From: Patescibacteria group bacterium AH-259-L07
GTDB taxonomy: Bacteria; Patescibacteriota; Patescibacteriia; UBA2591; UBA6264
Reading direction: 5' to 3'
Length of the DNA: 8,154 nucleotides
Assembly (NCBI GenBank): GCA_027718005.1
Contig: JALLOP010000068.1
Location: 1-8,154 of the forward strand
The notes beneath the pieces are model-generated. The model was not told the DNA's origin and made no database searches. It saw nothing but the letters and a program-made list of their open reading frames with translations. This document shows positions 1 to 6,166 of the stretch, one piece after another (positions within the stretch are counted from its first letter, which is position 1; each line of letters starts with the position of its first letter). The position numbers were made by a program, and so were the translations under genes.

Positions 1-2
1 CC

Positions 3-1907
3 AGAGGGCGGAAGCCCTATGGAGAACATAGTTCCGACTCTATCGGAACAGGCTCGCGAGCATTGGCGAGCGACTATGTTCATATTGCATACATCCCGCG
101 AGATAATTTTTATCATGAACAATGGTATTTAGATAGAATACAAGCGCCGCAGGCATGGGATTTAACAAAGGGTGGAAGCGAAGATGTTGTTATTGCTGTT
201 TTAGATACAGGCGTAGATGTTAACCATCCTGACTTAAAAGATAATATATGGATAAATGTTGATGAAATACGGGGCGATGGCATAGATAATGATAATAATG
301 GGTATGTTGATGATTATTATGGGTGGGATTTTGTACGCAACAGTCCTGATCCACGGCCTAAGTTTGATGAGTCATATACTGAAAATGGCATTCATCATGG
401 CACCTTGGTTGCTGGAATTGCAGCAGCGGTAGGAGATAATGTTGAAGGAGTGGTCGGTCTTTCATATAAAAGCAAGGTTATGCCGTTGCGCGTTTTAAAT
501 AGTGAAGGTAATGGAAGCGTAGATCATGTAATTAAGGCAGTGAATTATGCTATTGATAATGGGGCAAAGATTATTAATTTAAGTTTTGTGGGAACCAGTA
601 AAAGCTATTTTTTAAGTGAGGCACTACGCTTAGCATGGCAAAAAGGGATTTTAATTGTTGCTGCAGCAGGGAATGAAACGGCTGGTCAGCCAACTGACTT
701 AAATAAGACCCCCAATTATCCTATTTGTTTAGATAAAGATGAGGATGAGAATTTCATTATTGGCGTAGCTGCGGTTGATAGCGCAGATAAAAAAGCAATT
801 TTTTCTGATTATGGGAAGAATTGTGTTGATATTTCTGCTCCAGGGACACGGATCTATGGTACGTTGGTATATAGCCCTTCGTATGAGAATTATAATGAAT
901 ATTACGGCGGATATTGGTCAGGGACTTCAATTGCCGCACCATTAGTTTCTGGTCTTGCCTCATTAGTGTTTGCGATTAACCCTTTGTTTTCTCATAAGCA
1001 AGTGCAAGATTTTATTCTATCTCAAGCCGATGATATTGATGCAAAAAATCCTGACTATTTTGGGCAGTTGGGGAGCGGAAGAATTAACGCGTATAAGACG
1101 GTGAAGCATGCACATGAGCAGTTAGGAGGGTTGCCTCAATCATATTATATTATCACTGGCGCTGGGTTTGGCGGCGGGCCGCATGTACGCGTGTTTGACT
1201 CTGCTGGATTGCCGGTAAGCAGTTTCTTTGCCTATGACGAGCGGTTCTCAGGCGGCGTCTCAGTTGCCTCAGGTGATGTTGACGGTGATGGCAAAGATGA
1301 GATTATCACCGGTGCAGGTCCAAGTGGTGGGCCCCATGTGAGAGTATTTGATTTATATGGGCAGCCAAAAGGCAGTTTCTTTGCCTATGACGAGCGGTTC
1401 TCAGGCGGCGTCTCAGTTGCCTCAGGTGATGTTGACGGTGATGGCAAAGATGAGATTATCACCGGTGCAGGTCCAAGTGGTGGGCCCCATGTGAGAGTAT
1501 TTGATGGGGAGGGTAATGTAAAGTTTCATTTTTTTGCGTTTAATAAAAACTTTTTTGGAGGCATTCGTGTCTCTTCAGGCGATGTTGATGGTGATGGCAA
1601 AGATGAGATTATTACCGGCGTAGCTTCAGGCGCTTCCTCATATATTAGAGTGTTTAATACTGAGTTTTTATTATTGCGTCTACAGTTTTTAGCATATGAT
1701 AAAGATTTTTATTATGGAGCCACCATTGCAGCGGCTGATTTTGATGGGGATGCATCTGTTGAGATTATTGCGGGGCCACGGAAAAACAAAGAGCCGCAGA
1801 TTCGCGTGTTTGACTTTTGGGGGAATCAATTATCTCAGTTTTATGCATATGCGCGCCAATTTAGGGGAGGCGTAAATCTTGCTACCATGAGAACAGAAGG
1901 ATACTAG
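3..1907 (+). CDS. Secreted subtilisin-like serine protease (S8) with C-terminal FG-GAP repeats, 5' partial
   Basis: This is a subtilase that probably acts outside the cell. Residues are numbered from the TTG codon at 63. The catalytic triad is visible: Asp48 in AVLDTGVD, His112 in HHGTLVAG and Ser289 in SGTSIAAP, with oxyanion Asn204 in AAAGNE. An acidic DGIDNDNNGYVDD stretch (72-84), common in this group, lies between Asp and His. From about 363 to the end there are four full FG-GAP-like units of about 51 residues and a partial fifth, with Ca-binding DxDGDG motifs at 405, 456, 507 and 559 (the last degenerate). The frame is open from base 3 to the window edge, and the part after 63 lacks the signal peptide and most of the prodomain expected of the family. 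I therefore read it as 5'-truncated by the window; TTG at 63 is the only in-window alternative start. There is no LPXTG-type sorting signal at the C-terminus. The family call is secure; the substrate is unknown. Confidence 0.93.
   Translation, partial: RGRKPYGEHSSDSIGTGSRALASDYVHIAYIPRDNFYHEQWYLDRIQAPQAWDLTKGGSEDVVIAVLDTGVDVNHPDLKDNIWINVDEIRGDGIDNDNNGYVDDYYGWDFVRNSPDPRPKFDESYTENGIHHGTLVAGIAAAVGDNVEGVVGLSYKSKVMPLRVLNSEGNGSVDHVIKAVNYAIDNGAKIINLSFVGTSKSYFLSEALRLAWQKGILIVAAAGNETAGQPTDLNKTPNYPICLDKDEDENFIIGVAAVDSADKKAIFSDYGKNCVDISAPGTRIYGTLVYSPSYENYNEYYGGYWSGTSIAAPLVSGLASLVFAINPLFSHKQVQDFILSQADDIDAKNPDYFGQLGSGRINAYKTVKHAHEQLGGLPQSYYIITGAGFGGGPHVRVFDSAGLPVSSFFAYDERFSGGVSVASGDVDGDGKDEIITGAGPSGGPHVRVFDLYGQPKGSFFAYDERFSGGVSVASGDVDGDGKDEIITGAGPSGGPHVRVFDGEGNVKFHFFAFNKNFFGGIRVSSGDVDGDGKDEIITGVASGASSYIRVFNTEFLLLRLQFLAYDKDFYYGATIAAADFDGDASVEIIAGPRKNKEPQIRVFDFWGNQLSQFYAYARQFRGGVNLATMRTEGY
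24..81. repeat. Nested palindromic stretch (three inverted-repeat pairs)
   Basis: Three perfect inverted-repeat pairs fit together as a three-way junction. The outer stem GAACATAG (24-31) pairs with CTATGTTC (74-81). Inside it, TTCCGA (32-37) pairs with TCGGAA (43-48), and GCTCGC (52-57) pairs with GCGAGC (66-71). The stretch is richer in GC than its surroundings and lies in the open reading frame of the protease, just before the start of the mature domain. It resembles a dispersed palindromic element inserted in frame, but with a single copy in view this is inference. It has no tRNA T-loop or anticodon arm. Confidence 0.5.
1219..1505 (+). repeat. 134-bp exact direct repeat inside the FG-GAP domain, spacing 153 bp
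   Basis: Bases 1219-1352 and 1372-1505 are identical by direct comparison over 134 bp, offset by 153 bp (51 codons, one FG-GAP unit). The neighbouring third and fourth units keep the protein pattern but differ at many bases. The identity at synonymous sites indicates a recent duplication or gene conversion of one repeat unit, not selection on the protein alone. Confidence 0.95.
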
Positions 1908-1932
1908 ATTTATGATTTAAGAATTAAGAATT

Positions 1933-2862
1933 ATGACAAAGTCTGAAATACGTAAAGACTATTTTCTAGATAAATATGTGATTATAACGCCTAGCCGTAG
2001 TAAACGGCCGCGTGGTGTTATGGCAAAAACAACATTTGAAAGAACAGGCGAGTGTCCGTTTTGCCCAGCGCATGTAGAGAAAAATCTTGTTGTCAAATCA
2101 TATCCTTCGAAAGACAAAACGTTTCCGTGGTCTATTATGGTATTAAAAAATAAGTATCCGGTTGTCACATACGATAATGATAAAGCATATGGAGAGCACG
2201 AGGTGCTTATTGAGACGCCGCGTCATGGTGAAGAGTTGTCTCAGTTAAGCGTTTCAAGAATTGTTGCAATACTTGAGGCGTTTAAAGACAGGACAAGAGA
2301 GATAAGTAAAATTAAAAATATTGACTATATTTTGATTTTTAAAAATGAAGGAGGAAAAGCAGGCGCGACACTTGCACATGCGCATTGCCAAATTTTTGCA
2401 TCTCAGCTTTTGCCACCAGACTTATCTCAAGAGTTTGCGGCAATGGAGAAGTATCATCGTACTCATCGTCGGTGCCCGTATTGTGATATTATAATTAAAG
2501 AAGAGAAAAGTTCTCGTAAAATTTATGCCGATGAATATATTATTGCATTTGCGCCGTATGCATCCCAATATCATTATGAAACATGGATTTTGCCGCGGCG
2601 GCATGTTGATAATATTGTTGGGTTCAAGAGTGAAGAAACAAAGTATTTCGCAAAAGTGTTAAAGGGTATTTTAGAAAAAATTTATAATAAAGGACTTTCA
2701 TATAATTTTTTTCTTCATCAGGTTATCTCGAAACAGAATCAACATTTTTATTTAAAAATCCAGCCGCGTGAATCAGTCTGGGCTGGTATAGAGCTGGGGT
2801 CAGGTATTGTGGTAAATTCTATCGCACCAGAAGAGGCTGCAAAGTATCTGCGATCAAAATAA
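1933..2862 (+). CDS. galT: Galactose-1-phosphate uridylyltransferase (GalT, HIT superfamily)
   Basis: GalT exchanges UMP between UDP-glucose and galactose-1-phosphate in the cytoplasm (Leloir pathway), feeding UDP-sugars to glycan synthesis. The likely structural zinc ligands of the E. coli enzyme are all present: Cys41 and Cys44 (CPFC), His98 (IETPRH) and His149. The active-site HAHCQ motif gives His151 as the UMP-accepting nucleophile and Gln153. A second Cys pair (CPYC, 181-184) occurs in archaeal and thermophile-type members. Other family blocks are NKYP (73-76), FKNEGGKAGAT (136-146), YETWILPRRH (215-224) and a C-terminal AGIELGSGIVVNSIAPEEAA. At 309 residues it is slightly shorter than typical. 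The usual late HxH is HFY here (271-273), so the second metal site may be absent. The start ATG is 25 bp after the protease stop and has no Shine-Dalgarno sequence. A related nucleotidyltransferase specificity, such as ADP-glucose phosphorylase, cannot be excluded. Confidence 0.88.
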   Translation: MTKSEIRKDYFLDKYVIITPSRSKRPRGVMAKTTFERTGECPFCPAHVEKNLVVKSYPSKDKTFPWSIMVLKNKYPVVTYDNDKAYGEHEVLIETPRHGEELSQLSVSRIVAILEAFKDRTREISKIKNIDYILIFKNEGGKAGATLAHAHCQIFASQLLPPDLSQEFAAMEKYHRTHRRCPYCDIIIKEEKSSRKIYADEYIIAFAPYASQYHYETWILPRRHVDNIVGFKSEETKYFAKVLKGILEKIYNKGLSYNFFLHQVISKQNQHFYLKIQPRESVWAGIELGSGIVVNSIAPEEAAKYLRSK

Positions 2863-2956
2863 CAATTAAACAACTTAACAACTAAACAATTAGAGACTTT
2901 TCGCTTTTGTTAAATTGTTAAAGCGAAGCGCTTGTTATGTTGCTAAATTGATTTAT
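2861..2956. repeat. Octamer-repeat junction A (GalT/Hsp20)
   Basis: Starting within the GalT stop codon there are four phased octamers: AACAATTA (2861), AACAACTT (2869), AACAACTA (2877) and AACAATTA (2885). Inverted-sense octamers follow: TTGTTAAA at 2907 and again at 2915, then after a short GC-rich spacer TTGTTATG (2932), TTGCTAAA (2940) and TTGATTTA (2948), ending one base before the Hsp20 ATG. The two sets are roughly complementary, so they can form an imperfect AU-rich stem. The same layout recurs at 5322-5403. Confidence 0.7.
2900..2927. terminator. Hairpin between galT and hsp20, possible terminator or leader structure
   Basis: TTCGCTTT (2900-2907) and AAAGCGAA (2920-2927) form a perfect 8-bp stem around a 12-nt loop. 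The right arm can instead pair locally, AAGCG (2921-2925) with CGCTT (2929-2933). No T-run follows, so it is not a classical Rho-independent terminator. It could equally be a 5' leader structure of the heat-shock gene. Confidence 0.35.
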
Positions 2957-3496
2957 ATGAAATTATCATGGAAAAAAATAACATCATTACCCTCCCATGT
3001 CTTAGAAAAAGATACCGAAGAGGTAGAGGTAGTTTATAAAGAGACAAAAAAAGAAAAACAAAAGTTTTCTCGTAAAAAGAAAGATAAGGAAGAAAAACAA
3101 AAGTTTTCTCGTAAAAAGAAAGATAAGGAAGTAGCGCCAGAAGAATGGCTGCCTGAATCGAATCAAGGACAGTTAGTGGTTGATATTTATGATGATGAGG
3201 AGAAAAATATCCTCGTGCTTCAATCAACAATTGCAGGAGTAAAATCTGAAGCTCTTGATATTACGGTTGAACCAGATTTAATTGTTATCCGAGGGAAGCG
3301 GGAAAAAGAAAAAATCAAGGAATCACACCATTATTATTATCAAGAATGTTTTTGGGGAAATTTTTCTCGTACCTTAGTACTGCCCGTTCGTATTGTGCCA
3401 GACAAAGTAAAGGCAAGTTTAAAAAACGGAATTCTAACGGTTATCCTGCCAAAGGCAGGTGAGGATAAGGGTGGCGAAAATATAAAAGTAGAGTAA
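2957..3496 (+). CDS. Small heat-shock protein, Hsp20/alpha-crystallin family
   Basis: This is an ATP-independent holdase chaperone that binds unfolding proteins. In numbering from ATG 2957 (179 residues), the alpha-crystallin domain spans about 70-165. It contains the beta-strand pattern LVVDIYDDEEKNILVLQ, the segment VEPDLIVIRGKRE, and the family signature ASLKNGILTVILPK with its G-x-L core. An IKV near the C-terminus fits the IxI/V motif used in oligomer assembly. The N-terminal arm is unusual, because residues 32-58 are a lysine/glutamate-rich tandem duplication instead of the usual hydrophobic arm. A TTG at 2915 would add 14 residues, but those lie in the repeat/hairpin region, so I prefer ATG 2957. 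No Shine-Dalgarno is seen. The stop is followed after one base by the VanW ATG, suggesting co-transcription and coupled translation. Confidence 0.9.
   Translation: MKLSWKKITSLPSHVLEKDTEEVEVVYKETKKEKQKFSRKKKDKEEKQKFSRKKKDKEVAPEEWLPESNQGQLVVDIYDDEEKNILVLQSTIAGVKSEALDITVEPDLIVIRGKREKEKIKESHHYYYQECFWGNFSRTLVLPVRIVPDKVKASLKNGILTVILPKAGEDKGGENIKVE
3051..3131 (+). repeat. Tandem repeat, period 39 bp, in the hsp20 N-terminal arm
   Basis: The 39-bp unit at 3051-3089 is repeated exactly at 3090-3128, and the match runs on to 3131. It encodes two copies of the 13-residue block EKQKFSRKKKDKE. The period is a whole number of codons, so the frame is kept. Perfect identity suggests a recent duplication that could vary in copy number between strains. 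Confidence 0.93.
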
Positions 3497-3497
3497 T

Positions 3498-5360
3498 ATG
3501 TCCCGCCATATTAATTTGATGAAAACAGAAAAGAAAAAAGTATCTGCTCAAAAGCGGATTATTTTCTATTTTGTAATGATTATAATTATTATTGGTGGAT
3601 ACTTTTTTGTTTTTGATACAATCTATGCTTCTGCTATTTATCCTGGTATATATTGTTGCAATGATTTTTCATTGAGCGGTTTAGGGCCAGAAGAAGCCAG
3701 GACGTTATTAGAAATATTTATTGAAGGAGTTGATTCAAATGGGTACACATTTTACGCAAACACAGAATTAGGAGAAAAAAAAGCAACTATTTATCCTAAT
3801 TTAATTGCGCCTGCTGATCCAGATTTAAGTAGATCATTGATCCATTTTAATATTGAAGCAACCATAGAGAATGCCTATGCAGTAGGCAGAGAAGGAAATA
3901 TTTTTCAACGAACATTTAAAAAAATATCAAGCATTGCGTCAAACAAAAAACTTGATTTGATAGTAGTTGTAGAAGAGCAAGAGATACAACAAATGTTGCA
4001 AGTTCAATTTAAAGAATTAGAAAAACCCGGAGAAAATGCCCATATTGTTATCTCTGATTCGGGTCTTGGCTTAGAGCCAGAAGTTATTGGTTTTGTGCTA
4101 AATTATGAGTATGCCATTACGTCTCTTAAACATAATTTAGAACAGTTTAGGTCTGATGATATTCAGATTCCTATAGTGGTGCAAGAACCAGGCATAAGCC
4201 ATGAAGAAGCTTTGGGCGTGTTTGTCTTAGCGCAGGAAGTATTTAATAGGGGACCATATGTGGTGTCATATCAAGATAAAATATGGGAAATAGAGAAAAA
4301 AGACGTTGGTCAGTGGCTTGAGTTTGGGCGTGATAATGTAGGTTTTATAAAACTAAAATTTAGTTTTGAGCATGTTTATCAGTATTTAAATACAATTGCC
4401 CAAGAAATAAATATTGAGCCGCGCGAGCATCATATTGTTATAGAAAATGACAGGGTTAAGAATTTTGAAGTGGGCGCGCCAGGTTTAGCGCTTAATATAG
4501 ATAAAAGCATCCACGTTATTGAGAACGCCGTTTTAAGTGATAAAAAAACTGAAAATATTAATTTAGTAGTAGAAACAACAGAGCCAGCATCACTGCCTGA
4601 AGACGTTGATAATCTTGGTATTAAAGAGCTTATTGGCCGAGGTATTTCTAATTTTAGCGGAAGTCCGAAAAATAGACGGCATAATATTAGAGTAGGCGCA
4701 GAAAAATTGCACGGTATTTTAATTGCTCCAGATGAAGAATTTTCTTTAATTGAAGCATTGGGAGATATTGATAAAGAAGCAGGATATGTTCCCGAGTTGG
4801 TAATTAAAGGTGATAGAACGGTCCCTGAGTATGGTGGTGGTTTGTGTCAAATTGGCACCACCACGTTTCGCGTGACCCTTAATGCAGGCCTGCCTATAAC
4901 TGAGCGGCGTAATCATTCGTATCGGGTGGCATATTATGAACCAGCTGGTATGGATGCGACTATTTATCTTCCCAATCCTGATTATCGGTTTATCAATGAT
5001 ACAGACTATCATATTTTGATCCAAACAAAAATACAAGGAGATGAATTGATTTTTGAATTTTATGGGACGTATGATGGGAGAATAGTTAAAACTGAAGAGC
5101 CTGAGGTTTATAATATTGTTGATCCAGGTCCGCCCCGATATATTGAAACTGATAAATTGTTACCAGGAGAAAAGAAAAAAGTTGAGTCCTCGCATTTTGG
5201 CGCTACTGCTAAACTTAAAAATACAATTGTCTATGCCAATGGTATTGAGCGCGTTGATCTTTGGCGCAGTTATTATAAACCATGGCCAGAAGTATGGATG
5301 GTAGGGAAAAAAATTCAAGATAACAACTTAACAACTAAACAATTAAACAAAGAAGAATAA
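3498..5360 (+). CDS. Membrane-anchored VanW family protein with PG-binding_4-like and G5-like regions
   Basis: This is a cell-envelope protein. A basic N-terminus is followed by one membrane helix (about 21-43), leaving the rest outside. Residues about 48-360 look like two diverged YoaR/PG_binding_4-type modules, the first opening with YPGIYCCNDFSLSGLGPEEA. The VanW domain spans about 373-525. Its hallmark blocks are FSGSPKNRRHNI, APDEEFS, PEYGGGLCQIGTTTFR (443-458), NAGLPITERRNHSYRVAYYEP and GMDATIYLPNPDYRF. The tail (about 545-600, LLPGEKKKV...GATAKLKNTIVYANG) resembles a G5 domain and ends in the WPEVWMVG seen in CPR homologues. The role of VanW itself is unresolved, but the domain set points to peptidoglycan contact. 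The last 12 or so codons (NNLTTKQLNKEE) are read from the octamer repeat at 5322-5353, so the true ancestral C-terminus may be near 5320. A second ATG at 3519 is an alternative start. Confidence 0.88.
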   Translation: MSRHINLMKTEKKKVSAQKRIIFYFVMIIIIIGGYFFVFDTIYASAIYPGIYCCNDFSLSGLGPEEARTLLEIFIEGVDSNGYTFYANTELGEKKATIYPNLIAPADPDLSRSLIHFNIEATIENAYAVGREGNIFQRTFKKISSIASNKKLDLIVVVEEQEIQQMLQVQFKELEKPGENAHIVISDSGLGLEPEVIGFVLNYEYAITSLKHNLEQFRSDDIQIPIVVQEPGISHEEALGVFVLAQEVFNRGPYVVSYQDKIWEIEKKDVGQWLEFGRDNVGFIKLKFSFEHVYQYLNTIAQEINIEPREHHIVIENDRVKNFEVGAPGLALNIDKSIHVIENAVLSDKKTENINLVVETTEPASLPEDVDNLGIKELIGRGISNFSGSPKNRRHNIRVGAEKLHGILIAPDEEFSLIEALGDIDKEAGYVPELVIKGDRTVPEYGGGLCQIGTTTFRVTLNAGLPITERRNHSYRVAYYEPAGMDATIYLPNPDYRFINDTDYHILIQTKIQGDELIFEFYGTYDGRIVKTEEPEVYNIVDPGPPRYIETDKLLPGEKKKVESSHFGATAKLKNTIVYANGIERVDLWRSYYKPWPEVWMVGKKIQDNNLTTKQLNKEE

Positions 5361-5403
5361 TTAATGTTATATTGTTATTTTGTTAAATTGCTAATTTGAT
5401 TTT
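5322..5403. repeat. Octamer-repeat junction B (VanW/membrane protein)
   Basis: Phased octamers AACAACTT (5322), AACAACTA (5330), AACAATTA (5338) and AACAAAGA (5346) lie inside the 3' end of the VanW gene. The first three match 2869-2892 exactly over 24 bp. Inverted-sense octamers TTGTTATT (5372), TTGTTAAA (5380), TTGCTAAT (5388) and TTGATTTT (5396) then run without a break into an ATG at 5404. Order and phasing match junction A. Confidence 0.7.
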
Positions 5404-5472
5404 ATGAAAGGGCAGGCGGTTAAGATTAAAAAAATAACTATTGTTATATTATGGGTGAGAGAAATTTTTTAA
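5404..5472 (+). other. Short ORF (22 codons), possible displaced N-terminus of the next gene
   Basis: The ATG at 5404 directly follows the octamer repeat, exactly where the Hsp20 start sits in junction A. It encodes a basic then hydrophobic peptide (MKGQAVKIKK followed by ITIVILWVREIF) and stops at TAA 5470-5472, right after a T6 run (5465-5470). One extra T in that run would join it in frame to the downstream membrane protein at LNFCTLFVAV. It may be the real start of that gene broken by a one-base deletion or sequence error, or a chance ORF. Confidence 0.35.
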
Positions 5473-5933
5473 ATTTCTGCACGTTGTTTGTCGCCGTGGT
5501 TATTATTCAGTCATTACATATGGTTGAACATATCGCTCAGGTAATTCAAAAATTTTGGTTAGGGTGGGAAGAAGCACATGGACTTATAACAGTACTTGAT
5601 TTTGAATGGGTGCATTTTGTGTACAACGGCGTATTGTTTTTCATGCTTTCTGTTTTACTTTTCACCTATTCGTATTTCCTTCGGAGACGGGGTACTGCAC
5701 TTTTTTCTGCTTTTAGTGCCGGCACGGCGCTCCAGGGCTTTCATATGATATTGCATACGGGGAGTCTTATTCAATATCTTCAGAGAGGCTTTACCCATGG
5801 AATACAAGATCCTTCCTCAATCTTACGTCATTTTTTGCTGAATATCGCCGTGCTTACCCTTATTATAATTCCATTCATTGGTCTTCGCGTGTATCGCTGT
5901 TGGTTGCCTGTAAAGAAAAATCTGAGATTGTGA
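5451..5933 (+). CDS. Unrecognised four-helix integral membrane protein with paired HxxxH motifs
   Basis: I do not recognise this 160-residue family. Four hydrophobic segments are visible at about 7-28, 54-77, 82-108 and 127-147, with a basic C-terminus (PVKKNLRL). Histidines are frequent and patterned: His23 and His27 (HMVEH) in helix 1, His55 at the start of helix 2, His98 and His102 (HMILH) in helix 3, plus His43, His116 and His127. Two HxxxH pairs on separate helices could ligate a metal or heme, but this is inference from spacing alone. By my count GC is about 39-40%, somewhat above the VanW gene, which may hint at a different origin. The start is uncertain: ATG 5451 has no Shine-Dalgarno, and a longer product from 5404 would need a one-base shift. 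The TGA stop is followed by a gene-free region, and the gene is not obviously linked to infB. Confidence 0.72.
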   Translation: MGERNFLNFCTLFVAVVIIQSLHMVEHIAQVIQKFWLGWEEAHGLITVLDFEWVHFVYNGVLFFMLSVLLFTYSYFLRRRGTALFSAFSAGTALQGFHMILHTGSLIQYLQRGFTHGIQDPSSILRHFLLNIAVLTLIIIPFIGLRVYRCWLPVKKNLRL

Positions 5934-6058
5934 GAGGAATAGAATACAGCAAAGCGGGGCATAGTATCACGAAGCTGCGACTATTAAATACGGACTGATT
6001 CTCTCCTTCTGTAGAATAAGTTTTAATATTGTCCACAATTCGCAGTTTTAACTAAAGG

Positions 6059-6080
6059 GTGAGGTAGGTCCTCGCTTTTT
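6059..6080 (+). terminator. Candidate Rho-independent terminator
   Basis: GTGAGG (6059-6064) pairs with CCTCGC (6070-6075), including one G-U pair, around a 5-nt loop, and five T residues follow (6076-6080). The stem is short. It sits about 125 bp after the membrane-protein stop and just before the candidate infB promoter, a sensible place for transcription to end. Confidence 0.4.
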
Positions 6081-6083
6081 GGG

Positions 6084-6112
6084 TTGACGAAGAGCAAAAA
6101 TTTTGATACTCT
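6084..6112 (+). promoter_or_regulatory. Candidate sigma-70-type promoter for infB
   Basis: TTGACG (6084-6089) matches five of six bases of the -35 consensus. After a 17-bp spacer comes TACTCT (6107-6112), a poor -10 (three of six) helped by an extended-10 TG at 6104-6105. The predicted start would leave a leader of roughly 100 nt before infB. An imperfect palindrome, ATAC...TTCTATAGAA...GTAT (6106-6125), overlaps the -10 and could be an operator; no regulator is evident. Confidence 0.35.
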
Positions 6113-6142
6113 TCTATAGAAGTATATACGTAGTGAAATAAT

Positions 6143-6166
6143 ATGAACCCCGTTAGAAATCTCTAG
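6143..6166 (+). other. Seven-codon upstream ORF (MNPVRNL) in the infB leader
   Basis: ATG 6143 to TAG 6164-6166 encodes MNPVRNL. The ORF covers the left arm of both competing hairpins in the leader, so a ribosome translating it would melt them. No Shine-Dalgarno is seen. It may simply be a by-product of the palindrome sequence. Confidence 0.25.

Noticed and set aside
24..81. Cloverleaf-like fold that might be a tRNA
   Set aside because: There is no 7-bp acceptor arm with a T-loop GTTCRA, no anticodon arm of the right size and no CCA context. It also lies in an open reading frame continuing into the protease.
2861..2956. CRISPR array or iteron-type origin
   Set aside because: Units are only 8 bp, degenerate, contiguous and in two orientations, with no spacers and no cas or rep gene in the window.
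2943..3230. Reverse-strand open frame opposite hsp20
   Set aside because: It mirrors the lysine-rich repeat as a Phe/Leu-rich peptide, has no domain pattern, and overlaps a clear Hsp20 gene. Other reverse-strand frames under the protease, galT, VanW and infB genes are shadows of the same kind.
5116..5304. Second + strand frame inside the VanW gene
   Set aside because: It is wholly inside the G5-like tail coding sequence in another frame, with no recognisable domain.
5931..5942. UGA recoding as Gly, as in some CPR lineages
   Set aside because: Reading through the TGA meets TAG three codons later. None of the other genes contains an in-frame TGA, so the standard code fits.
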